DNA of 7,396 nt from an uncultured Treponema sp. (GTDB lineage: Bacteria > Spirochaetota > Spirochaetia > Treponematales > Treponemataceae). Of the stretch, positions 1-6,333 are shown piece by piece. The notes beneath the pieces are model-generated. The model saw only the letters and a list, made by a program, of their open reading frames with translations, was not told the DNA's origin and did not search any database. Location: NCBI GenBank assembly GCA_938045195.1, contig CALINC010000155.1, forward strand, positions 1 to 7,396. The letters are read 5' to 3'. The number at the start of each line of letters is the position of its first letter. The stretch's first letter is position 1. The position numbers were made by a program, and so were the translations under genes.

Positions 1-12
1 GAAAAACTCGTC

Positions 13-52
13 GGGCATCTCTAAAAATCTAACAAAGTTTTTAGAGATGCCC
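13..52. terminator. 15-bp hairpin, possible terminator or dispersed repeat
   Basis: A perfect 15-bp inverted repeat pairs 13-27 (gggcatctctaaaaa) with 38-52, around a 10-base loop. Reading leftward on the minus strand, the stem is followed six bases later by a run of five T. Reading rightward it is followed only by TTCTATAAATTTC, a weak U-tract. It could end an unseen gene to the left, act in both directions, or be one copy of a dispersed intergenic repeat. The hairpin is certain from the sequence; its role is inferred. Confidence 0.55.
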
Positions 53-69
53 TTCTATAAATTTCTTCC

Positions 70-99
70 TTGACAAACACATAGTTTTTACAATATAAT
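70..99 (+). promoter_or_regulatory. Sigma-70 type promoter of the DHH-traB operon
   Basis: A perfect -35 box TTGACA (70-75) and a perfect -10 box TATAAT (94-99) are separated by 18 bases. Transcription would start near 106, giving a leader of about 38 bases before the ATG at 144. It is the strongest promoter match in the window. No operator repeat is obvious around it. Confidence 0.85.
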
Positions 100-143
100 C
101 AATAAGATTTTAACTTACAGGTAATAGTGGAATATTTTATTTT

Positions 144-1136
144 ATGGAAAAAACATTTAAAGAACTTTGCAGTGTTTTAGAAAAAGATAAACCCTTACTA
201 ATTCAAACTCATGATTTTCCCGACCATGACGCATTGGGAGCCGCTTATTCACTTATGAAACTTTTAGAGGCTTACGGCTTTAAGCCGGAAATAGGTTATG
301 GCGGTGCGATTCAAAGTTTATCTTTAACGGAATTTGTACAGTATTTAAAACAGCCGCTTATTCACATAGAAAAGATAGACGACTTGGAAAAGTTTCAGGT
401 TATAATTGTAGACGGCTCGCCTTTTAAGGGTACCGTAAAAAATGTCGGCGGTATTTTAAAAGGTATTATAGATCATCATCCGCCCCGAATGAAATCGACA
501 GCCCCATTTACCGATATCCGCCCTCAAATGGGAGCGTGCTGTTCAATTATATGGAGCTATTGGAAAGAAGCTATTAATTCCGGCTTAAAAGAGTATGACG
601 GTATTACCGCTACAGCCTTAATCGCAGGTATTCAGCTTGACACCAATTTTTTAACACGGCATGTAAGCCAAACCGATTTGGACGCTTATTATGAGCTTTA
701 TTTTAAGACTGATATACAAGCTACACAACAAATGCTTAAAACTACAATTAATGCCGGCGAACTTGAAGAAATAGGCAGAGCGTTTACGGGATATTTTCGT
801 ATTGGAAATTTTCTTCTTGTGGAATTGGAAGAAGATTATTCTAGGGCTCTGCTTTCGGTGGTTGCCGATTTTTTACTGTGGCTAAAAGATATAGTATTCG
901 TGGTGGTTATCGAGGTTTGCGGAGATGAATTTAAATTGTCTGCAAGAAGCCGCGACAAAAATCTTGATGCCGGCTATATTATTCAAAATGCACTAAAGGG
1001 TATGGGTTCCGGCGGCGGACATGCCCATATGGCAGGCGGTGTCATACAAGCAAAAAAATATCCGGGGAAAAAAGCTTTTTTAAACTTAATCACGGAAAAT
1101 GCAAATGCAGTCGAAAAAACAAATTCAATAACATAA
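144..1136 (+). CDS. DHH/DHHA1 family phosphoesterase (NrnA-like nanoRNase / pAp phosphatase)
   Basis: This is a cytoplasmic metal-dependent phosphoesterase of 330 residues, the usual length for NrnA-type proteins. The DHH domain fills the first half. Motif I is HDFPDHDALG (23-32), with metal ligands D27 and D29; a second acidic motif is VDGS (D90); the DHH signature is D110-H111-H112; and QLDTNF holds D166. The C-terminal DHHA1 domain carries the substrate-binding loop GSGGGHAHMAGG (288-299). The family cuts 2-5-mer RNAs and/or removes the 3' phosphate of pAp; this sequence cannot say which dominates. There is no signal peptide or membrane segment. The ATG at 144 has only a weak upstream GTGG. 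The gene is first of two in an operon and its stop overlaps the Shine-Dalgarno of the next gene. The family is firm, the exact substrate is not. Confidence 0.9.
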   Translation: MEKTFKELCSVLEKDKPLLIQTHDFPDHDALGAAYSLMKLLEAYGFKPEIGYGGAIQSLSLTEFVQYLKQPLIHIEKIDDLEKFQVIIVDGSPFKGTVKNVGGILKGIIDHHPPRMKSTAPFTDIRPQMGACCSIIWSYWKEAINSGLKEYDGITATALIAGIQLDTNFLTRHVSQTDLDAYYELYFKTDIQATQQMLKTTINAGELEEIGRAFTGYFRIGNFLLVELEEDYSRALLSVVADFLLWLKDIVFVVVIEVCGDEFKLSARSRDKNLDAGYIIQNALKGMGSGGGHAHMAGGVIQAKKYPGKKAFLNLITENANAVEKTNSIT

Positions 1137-1140
1137 AGGA
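1136..1140 (+). promoter_or_regulatory. Ribosome binding site that fixes the GTG start of traB
   Basis: AAGGA at 1136-1140 shares its first base with the stop codon of the DHH gene and lies six bases before GTG at 1147. An ATG at 1145-1147 overlaps this GTG, but its frame stops after eight codons, so the GTG start is preferred. The arrangement implies translational coupling of the two genes. Confidence 0.75.
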
Positions 1141-1146
1141 ATCAAT

Positions 1147-2337
1147 GTGGAAACAACTAATGCAAAAGTTATAAAAAGGATTCAATTGGAAAATCGGGAA
1201 ATTATCCTCCTCGGAACGGCTCATGTATCAAAAGAAAGCATAAAAGAAGTTGAAGATGTAATTAGGGCGGAAGCTCCCGATTGTGTTTGTGTTGAACTGG
1301 ATGCGGTTAGGTATAAGGCTTTAACTTCCGGAACAGCATGGCAGGAAATAGATATTGTTAAAATATTAAAAGAGGGAAAAGGCTTCCTACTTTTGGCTAA
1401 CTTGGTTTTGGCATCTTTTCAAAAAAAACTTGGTGCCGATTTAGGCGTAAAGCCCGGCGATGAGATGAAAGCCACTATTGAGGTTTCCGAAGAACTCGGC
1501 ATAAAAACGGAACTGGTAGACCGTCCAATTCATACAACATTAAAACGCGCATGGGCAAAAAGCAGCGGAATGGGGCGCTCAAAACTTTTGACGGCTTTAT
1601 TAAATGCAGCTTTTTCCAAAGAGAAGTTAGAGGCGGAAGAAATAGAAAAATTAAAAAATCAAAGTGCAATGGATAATATGATGGAAGAAATGGCGGAATA
1701 TCTGCCGAATGTAAAAGAAGTGTTAATCGACGAACGCGACCGCTATCTTGCTTCCAACATTTGGAAAAGCTCCGGAAAAAAAATTATTGCCGTCTTAGGT
1801 GCGGGACATCTTCCCGGAACGGAACGGTTTATTAAAGAACTTGAAGCCGGAACAAAAACTACCGATGTTTCGGATATTGATGTCATTCCGCCTAAATCAA
1901 TTTTTAGTAAAGTTCTTTCATGGATTTTTCCGGCGGCAATTCTAGGTTTAATCGCTTTCGGTTTTTATAAAGGCGGCGGAGCAAAAACCGGCAATATGCT
2001 CATTGCCTTTATTTTATGGAACGGCGGGCTTGCAGCAATCGGTGCTCTTATTGCATTAGGACATCCGCTTTCGGTATTGATTTCGTTTTTAGGTGCCCCG
2101 ATTACTACGATAAACCCATTCTTGGGAATAGGAATGCTTTCAGGGCTTGTTCAGGCTTGGGCAAAAAAACCGCAAGTACGTGATATGGAAAATCTAACCG
2201 ATGATGCGGTAACCTTAAGAGGCTGGTATAAAAATAGAATAACAAAAGTGCTGCTGGTATTTGTTCTTTCATCTCTTGGAAGTGCTATCGGAACTTTTAT
2301 AACCGTCCCGGCACTTATTGCAAATTTAGCAAAATAG
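1147..2337 (+). CDS. TraB/PrgY family membrane protein (TIKI/EreA/ChaN-like fold)
   Basis: The 396-residue protein has the whole TraB pattern. GTAHVS (23-28) is near the N-terminus, VELD (49-52) ends the second strand, DERDRYLA is at 195-202 and GAGHLPG at 218-224. The two GxxH motifs (H26 and H221) are the likely metal ligands of the TraB/TIKI superfamily. A charged helical stretch lies at about 155-190. The C-terminal third holds about four membrane segments (near 257-275, 284-303, 308-335 and 366-392), so the catalytic-like domain probably faces the cytoplasm. Enterococcal PrgY/TraB dampens sex-pheromone activity, and animal TIKI is a protease. Most bacterial members have no known substrate, and no pheromone or conjugation gene lies nearby. 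It starts at GTG, 10 bases after the DHH gene. Family assignment is firm; function is unknown. Confidence 0.9.
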   Translation: METTNAKVIKRIQLENREIILLGTAHVSKESIKEVEDVIRAEAPDCVCVELDAVRYKALTSGTAWQEIDIVKILKEGKGFLLLANLVLASFQKKLGADLGVKPGDEMKATIEVSEELGIKTELVDRPIHTTLKRAWAKSSGMGRSKLLTALLNAAFSKEKLEAEEIEKLKNQSAMDNMMEEMAEYLPNVKEVLIDERDRYLASNIWKSSGKKIIAVLGAGHLPGTERFIKELEAGTKTTDVSDIDVIPPKSIFSKVLSWIFPAAILGLIAFGFYKGGGAKTGNMLIAFILWNGGLAAIGALIALGHPLSVLISFLGAPITTINPFLGIGMLSGLVQAWAKKPQVRDMENLTDDAVTLRGWYKNRITKVLLVFVLSSLGSAIGTFITVPALIANLAK

Positions 2338-2396
2338 ACCCAAATCGATTATGAATTTTAGTATTTATTTTTACAGATAAACATATTACGGAATAT

Positions 2397-2426
2397 AAAA
2401 AAGGAGGGGAACCCTTTCGGGTTCCC
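2397..2426 (-). terminator. Rho-independent terminator of tRNA-Cys
   Basis: A perfect 8-bp stem pairs 2407-2414 with 2419-2426 around a 4-base loop. On the minus strand it is followed by CTCC and then six T (2397-2402). It lies 30 bases beyond the 3' end of the tRNA. On the plus strand it lacks a U-tract, so it is not a good terminator for traB. Confidence 0.8.
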
Positions 2427-2456
2427 AATTATGAAAAAAAACTAAAATTGGATAAA

Positions 2457-2528
2457 AGGCGCCGATCAGAATCGAACTGATGCATAAAGGTTTTGCAGAC
2501 CTCTCCCTTACCGCTTGGGTACGGCGCC
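2457..2528 (-). tRNA. tRNA-Cys (anticodon GCA)
   Basis: The minus strand folds into a complete 72-base cloverleaf. The 7-bp acceptor stem is GGCGCCG with CGGCGCC. The D arm contains AAGCGGTAA flanked by CCC/GGG. The anticodon stem GAGGT/ACCTT encloses the loop CTGCAAA, giving anticodon GCA (Cys). A 5-base variable region follows, then the T arm ATCAG-TTCGATT-CTGAT. The discriminator base is T (U73), as expected for cysteine tRNA. CCA is not encoded (TTT follows), so a CCA-adding enzyme must finish the end. It is a single-gene transcription unit with its own promoter and terminator. Confidence 0.97.
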
Positions 2529-2539
2529 GATATTTGAGC

Positions 2540-2568
2540 AGTATATCAAAAAGTAAAAACTTTTGCAA
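2540..2568 (-). promoter_or_regulatory. Promoter of tRNA-Cys
   Basis: On the minus strand, TTGCAA (2568-2563) and TATACT (2545-2540) are separated by exactly 17 bases. Transcription would start near 2533, a few bases before the mature tRNA 5' end at 2528. The match and position are good for a short tRNA precursor. Confidence 0.75.
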
Positions 2569-2575
2569 GAGGTTA

Positions 2576-2604
2576 TAGCAATTTAAATAAAAAAATTGTA
2601 TACT
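2576..2604 (+). promoter_or_regulatory. Candidate promoter of the 152-aa protein, possibly leaderless
   Basis: TATACT at 2599-2604 is a good -10 box. The only -35 candidate at 17-base spacing is TAGCAA (2576-2581), matching TTGACA at three of six positions. By normal geometry the +1 base falls at 2611, the A of the ATG. It diverges from the tRNA-Cys promoter, with the two -35 regions 7 bases apart. Confidence 0.5.
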
Positions 2605-2610
2605 ATTTCT

Positions 2611-3069
2611 ATGTTTGATATGAATCCGATAATTGAAAAAAAGATACTCAAAGGCGAACCTCATTATATTCTCACATGGTCGCCGCTTACAAAAGCCGAT
2701 AAATATAAAATAAACAGAGCCGTACCTGCCGTATCCGGCGTATATGAATTATACAAAATGGATAAAGAAAAAAAGCTGAATCTTTTGACGGTAACACATG
2801 CTTGGTACGGAGGCTTACGCAGCAATATCCGCGAAGCGATTGACCCATCAAATAAAACCGACTCCGAAATTAGAAAAATACTTGAAGATGACGATGTAGA
2901 ACTTTATTACCGGTATTCTTGTTCCGATTCGTTCGGCGATATTTTGGATGTAGTTTGGTTTTTGCATTGTTCTTATTTTCCCGAAGATGTCCGTGTGGAA
3001 TCTTCAAATAGATATGAAAACTTTTTCCTTTCGGAAAAAGCTCCCGATAAAGTTTTTTGGCTGGAATAA
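2611..3069 (+). CDS. Hypothetical protein, weakly GIY-YIG-like
   Basis: This is a 152-residue soluble protein with no signal peptide or membrane segment; I do not recognise it confidently. Residues 43-75 (GVYELY ... WYGGLRSNIREAI) have the layout of a GIY-YIG nuclease core: GVY at 43-45, YGG at 66-68 and arginines at 70 and 74. A later segment, DVVWFLHCSYFP (113-124), resembles the family's helix that normally carries the catalytic Glu, but valine stands at the expected place. If related, it is probably inactive as a nuclease. The ATG at 2611 is chosen over a TTG at 2596, which would lie upstream of the predicted transcription start; ATG at 2620 is also possible. No Shine-Dalgarno is visible. 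It ends 8 bases before the GH3 gene and is probably co-transcribed with it. The GIY-YIG link is tentative. Confidence 0.75.
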   Translation: MFDMNPIIEKKILKGEPHYILTWSPLTKADKYKINRAVPAVSGVYELYKMDKEKKLNLLTVTHAWYGGLRSNIREAIDPSNKTDSEIRKILEDDDVELYYRYSCSDSFGDILDVVWFLHCSYFPEDVRVESSNRYENFFLSEKAPDKVFWLE

Positions 3070-3077
3070 AAATTCGT

Positions 3078-4757
3078 ATGAAAAAAAATATTCGGCTTTT
3101 TTTCACTGTAGGAATTCTTTTTGATATTCTAATTATTGCAGGTCTTCTATTTAGCGGCACACGTGCATATACTCAAAATAAATTGCCTAATTTTTATGAT
3201 AATTTACCCGATGAAGAATTGGCGGCTGCAATCACGGAAGAAATGACCGATGAAGAACTCTTGGCACAAACCTTTATGTTCGGCTGGGCAGGTCAAGAGC
3301 CGGGAGATTTACTTGTTAGTTGGATTGAGGAAGCCGGTTTAGGAAGCATAAAAATTTTCGGCTGGAATACGGGAGACTCAAAAAAACTTGCCGCCTCTAT
3401 TTTAAATTTGCAAAAGAAATCTATGGAAGGCAGATTCTCTATTCCGTTGTTTGTTGCAACAGACCAAGAAGGAGGCTGGGTGCGGCATGTGAAAGGTCTT
3501 ACGAGCGAAACGCCCGGCAACCTCGCGATAGGTGCTTCAGGAATTCCGAAAGACGCTTATTATTCCGGTTATTATATTTCGAAAGAATTACGCGCATTAG
3601 GAATAAACTTAAATTTTGCTCCATCGGTAGATCTTTTGACCGATTTAAATTCCACAATCATAGGGCCGCGGGCTTTCGGCGATTCTCCTGCGGCGGCAGG
3701 GCTTTTGGGAACAGCCTTTATGCAGGGCAGCAGAGATGCCGGAGTTCTTACAACAGCAAAGCACTTTCCGGGTCATGGCGATACAAGCGTCGACAGCCAC
3801 GGAAGATTACCGCAAATAAATATTTCTGAACAAACCTTACGCTCCCGCGAACTTATACCCTTTAAGCAGATGATCGACGCAGGTGTTCCTGCAATTATGA
3901 CGGGGCATCTGAATTTTCCCGCAGTTTCGCCCAACGGTGAACCCGCAACTTTTTCAAAATATCTTTTAAATGATATTTTGCGCGGCGAAATGAAATTTGA
4001 CGGACTTATTATTACAGACGATATGATGATGCACGGAGCAATCAATTTTGCGGGAGGAATTGCTCAAGCAGTGCGTATGGCATTGGAAGCCGGCAATGAT
4101 ATTGTAGAATCTTCTACAACACCGCGCCGTTATCAGCCCTTTTGGCAAGACAATTTAAAATACGTAAAACAAAATCCGCAATTCAAAAAACGGATAAAAG
4201 ATGCTGCATATAGAATTCTTCTTGCCAAATTGAAATATTTTAAAAGCGGAAACCACGTACCGATTTTTCCGGAACCGTCTACTATCGCGGAATTAGTGCC
4301 GGACAAAGAAGGAGAAAAATTTTTTTTGTCTCTTGCGGTGCGTTCAGTAACGCTTGTACGCGGAAAAAACATTCCGTTTAAACCGAAAAAAAATGAACGA
4401 ATTCTTTTGGCTTCCGACTATGGAGATTTTTTTAAGTATGGTTTAAAACGTTTTCCTGAAGCAAAAACTACGCCTTTAAGCGGTACGGTTTTTCATACGC
4501 GCAATTTTGATACGCTGATATATTGCCTGTCGGATAATTATTCTTCAGACATTTTAAAAAAAACAATGACAAAATATCCTGAAAAAAATTACATAGTAAT
4601 TTCGATTTTGTCGCCGGCACCTTTGATAAAAATTCCTGAAGCCGAAACGGTACTTTCCGTGTACAGCTACTCGCCCGTATCTTTTACCGCAGCCTTTGCA
4701 GCCCTTTGCGGAGATTTTATTGCTGCCGGTAAAATGCCCGTTTCGGGAATTAAGTGA
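3078..4757 (+). CDS. GH3 family beta-N-acetylhexosaminidase (NagZ-like), secreted or membrane-anchored
   Basis: The 559-residue enzyme begins with basic residues and a hydrophobic stretch (about 7-26), a signal peptide or anchor; a possible signal peptidase I site follows TRA (28-30), and no lipobox is seen. The GH3 barrel fills about 45-385. DQEGG is at 129-133. The NagZ-type loop KHFPGHGDTSVDSH (228-241) contains the Asp-His pair D239/H241 that serves as acid/base in this subfamily. The nucleophile is expected at D314 in IITDDMMM. Residues 395-559 form a C-terminal domain with alternating strands and helices. The family removes N-acetylglucosamine from muropeptides, so a role in peptidoglycan turnover outside the cytoplasm is likely; unlike cytosolic E. 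coli NagZ, this one is exported. ATG 3078 is preferred to a TTG at 3057, which lies inside the previous gene. No strong Shine-Dalgarno, so coupling is likely. Confidence 0.92.
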   Translation: MKKNIRLFFTVGILFDILIIAGLLFSGTRAYTQNKLPNFYDNLPDEELAAAITEEMTDEELLAQTFMFGWAGQEPGDLLVSWIEEAGLGSIKIFGWNTGDSKKLAASILNLQKKSMEGRFSIPLFVATDQEGGWVRHVKGLTSETPGNLAIGASGIPKDAYYSGYYISKELRALGINLNFAPSVDLLTDLNSTIIGPRAFGDSPAAAGLLGTAFMQGSRDAGVLTTAKHFPGHGDTSVDSHGRLPQINISEQTLRSRELIPFKQMIDAGVPAIMTGHLNFPAVSPNGEPATFSKYLLNDILRGEMKFDGLIITDDMMMHGAINFAGGIAQAVRMALEAGNDIVESSTTPRRYQPFWQDNLKYVKQNPQFKKRIKDAAYRILLAKLKYFKSGNHVPIFPEPSTIAELVPDKEGEKFFLSLAVRSVTLVRGKNIPFKPKKNERILLASDYGDFFKYGLKRFPEAKTTPLSGTVFHTRNFDTLIYCLSDNYSSDILKKTMTKYPEKNYIVISILSPAPLIKIPEAETVLSVYSYSPVSFTAAFAALCGDFIAAGKMPVSGIK

Positions 4758-5656
4758 GTAATTCAAAAATGAATTTTTTTGTTTCGCCTGTTACAAAAAA
4801 AAATATTGATGCAGTAATTCATTCAATTTTACCGTATGAACAAATGTGCATAAATTTAACCGAATGTTTAAAACGGCAAAAACAATTTTTTGATGAAGGA
4901 AAAAATTCTTTTACATTTATAAAGGCTGTAGTTTTTTCGGAAGAAAAAACTACAATCGGCGTTTTACTTTTATCCGCTTCAAATGTTTTGCTTCATTTGT
5001 TTATAAAAAAAATCCCTGAATGTATATATGGATATATGGAGACTTCTTTCTTTGACGGCATCATTCCATTATCTGTTATGGGGGAACAAGAGACATCTTT
5101 AATTTTGGAAAGAATAATTGAAAAAGTTTTTTTTCAAAAACCCAAACGTGCTGAAGAATATAAATTGCTTGTCTTAAAAGAATCTCCTAAAGCTAATTTT
5201 ATAGAAAAACTTAAAACCAATGTAAATTTAAATTTGGAGTTTATAAAGGCAGTGCCTTCCGATACTAAAAAATTATATCCGCTTGAAGAAGCATATCAAG
5301 AGGAAGAAGTATTGCCTAAACGGCAAAAGGCATCTTTTGACTTATGCTTTAAAATACTTTCAAAACGGATAAAATCAAAAGAACTTTATGCCGTAAAAAA
5401 CGGAAATAATTTTATTGCAAAAGCGGCGGTTAATGCCTCCGGTTTTTTTTGGAATCAGATAGGAGGTGTCTATACCGTCAAAAAGTTTAGGAACAAAGGT
5501 ATCGGGACTGCCGTAGTTTTTTTTCTTATTGAAGATTGCTTTAAAAATAAAAAGAAATGTGCACTCTTTGTTAAAGTTAAAAATTATGCAGCACGTAAAA
5601 TGTATTCAAATATAGGTTTTAAGGAATATTGCGATTTTAGAATTTCATATTTTTAA
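4754..5656 (+). CDS. GNAT family N-acetyltransferase with an unassigned N-terminal region
   Basis: In this 300-residue cytoplasmic protein the GNAT domain is at the C-terminus, about 160-300. The acetyl-CoA pyrophosphate loop is RNKGIG (246-251), preceded by the strand GGVYTV. The second signature, KNYAARKMYSNIGF (276-289), is typical of the last GNAT helix and strand. A PLEEAYQEEEV segment (176-186) fits the substrate-side helices. The first 150 residues show no motif I know and may be a degenerate second GNAT domain. The acceptor substrate is unknown. The GTG start at 4754 overlaps the GH3 stop in GTGA, with GGGA (4745-4748) five bases upstream; ATG 4769 is an alternative. The gene contains homopolymer runs (A9 at 4795-4803; T8 at 5127-5134, 5443-5450 and 5517-5524). 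Its stop overlaps the stop of the convergent gene. Confidence 0.85.
   Translation: MSNSKMNFFVSPVTKKNIDAVIHSILPYEQMCINLTECLKRQKQFFDEGKNSFTFIKAVVFSEEKTTIGVLLLSASNVLLHLFIKKIPECIYGYMETSFFDGIIPLSVMGEQETSLILERIIEKVFFQKPKRAEEYKLLVLKESPKANFIEKLKTNVNLNLEFIKAVPSDTKKLYPLEEAYQEEEVLPKRQKASFDLCFKILSKRIKSKELYAVKNGNNFIAKAAVNASGFFWNQIGGVYTVKKFRNKGIGTAVVFFLIEDCFKNKKKCALFVKVKNYAARKMYSNIGFKEYCDFRISYF
4927..4954. repeat. 12-bp inverted repeat with GGAA loop inside the GNAT gene
   Basis: TGTAGTTTTTTC (4927-4938) is the exact reverse complement of 4943-4954, separated by GGAA, a GNRA-type tetraloop in the mRNA sense. It falls in codons for AVVFSEEKTT. The hairpin is visible directly. Any function, such as pausing, mRNA stability or translation control, is speculation. 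Confidence 0.6.
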
Positions 5657-6216
5657 AAATTTGCCAAAAAGAACATCGCCAATAAAACCGAACAGCGGGC
5701 TTTTTCTTCAGAAATATTATTTATTTTTGAAATACTGCTAATGTAATACCAGAAAAAGCCGAAATCGGGGTCTATGCGCAAAGCATATTCTAAAAAGTTA
5801 CCTGTTTTTACCAAATTGCCGAACAATAGAGAAACGGTGTCATGCAAAATCGAAAAACATTCTTCAAACAGTTTTTTGTAAATGCCTATATTTTCTGCCG
5901 ACAAAAGTTTTTCACATAAAGAGTTTATTCTGTAAAGGGTTTCCTCTTTAAATTCTTCTTCCGTTTCTTCAACCCACGTTTTCTGAACAAGTAATTGAAT
6001 ATTTTTCATAAAACTTGTAATTAATTTTTTTTCAATTTCAGGGCTGCAATCTTTTGTATAAACAAAAAAATCTCCGCGTCCAAAAGCCTTTGCTATCCGT
6101 AAAGCCGCTTGAAACAAGTCATCGGCATTATTGGAGTCTGCAAAGTCGCTAATTGAACGTGCTGCATTTTTTATTGTTTGAGGTATTAATTCATCATTAA
6201 AACTTGAAGCAACCAT
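5653..6216 (-). CDS. Hypothetical protein, helical, probably lineage-specific
   Basis: I do not recognise this 187-residue protein. It is predicted soluble and mostly alpha-helical, with a very acidic stretch (VEETEEEFKEET, 81-92). There is no signal peptide, membrane segment, metal-binding motif or nucleotide-binding motif. Its C-terminal part (145-187) is rich in aromatic and hydrophobic residues. The ATG at 6216 has no Shine-Dalgarno just upstream, and the next in-frame ATG is about 70 codons in, so this start is retained. It is the third gene of the minus-strand glyS-phosphotransferase group. The annotated gap to the preceding gene is 61 bases, or only 3 if the suspected frameshift there is real. 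Its stop codon overlaps that of the GNAT gene on the other strand. Confidence 0.7.
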   Translation of the reverse strand: MVASSFNDELIPQTIKNAARSISDFADSNNADDLFQAALRIAKAFGRGDFFVYTKDCSPEIEKKLITSFMKNIQLLVQKTWVEETEEEFKEETLYRINSLCEKLLSAENIGIYKKLFEECFSILHDTVSLLFGNLVKTGNFLEYALRIDPDFGFFWYYISSISKINNISEEKARCSVLLAMFFLANF

Positions 6217-6218
6217 AG

Positions 6219-6333
6219 TTTATAGATTGCTGTTTTTTAAAACTTTTGTCAATACCTCAAGAAACATGAAATTTGCATTATTGGGTTTCGGGGTTTCTCC
6301 AATACCAACAATGTTTGTATTTGTTAAAAAAAG
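6219..6333 (-). other. Alternative reading frame at the phosphotransferase 3' end (suspected frameshift)
   Basis: A 7-T run on the minus strand (6332-6326) lies near the end of the phosphotransferase gene. Beyond it, the shifted frame stays open for about 35 codons and reads as balanced protein (TNTNIVGIGETPKPNNANF, and so on) up to TAA at 6222-6220, three bases before the next ATG. The annotated frame instead ends in the odd NKYKHCWYWRNPETQ. Deleting one T joins the two frames. The TTGACA at 6252-6247 lies in this stretch but has no -10 box at normal spacing, so I do not call a promoter. Confidence 0.45.

Noticed and set aside
1145..1147. ATG as the start of the traB gene
   Set aside because: Its frame stops after eight codons; the overlapping GTG at 1147 is in frame with the TraB protein and well spaced from AAGGA.
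2386..2664. Minus-strand open frame of 92 codons across the tRNA region
   Set aside because: It runs through the tRNA-Cys, its promoter and its terminator; the tRNA explains the sequence fully.
3057..3077. TTG at 3057 as the GH3 start
   Set aside because: It lies within the last codons of the preceding gene and adds seven residues before a normal signal-like N-terminus that begins at ATG 3078.
4102..4119. Palindrome TTGTAGAA-TC-TTCTACAA inside the GH3 gene
   Set aside because: Short A/T-rich arms inside a conserved coding sequence and no promoter nearby; likely chance.
6247..6252. TTGACA on the minus strand upstream of the 187-aa gene as a -35 box
   Set aside because: The nearest TATAAA (6224-6219) is 22 bases away, too far, and transcription would start inside the ATG. 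The hexamer also lies within the shifted reading frame.
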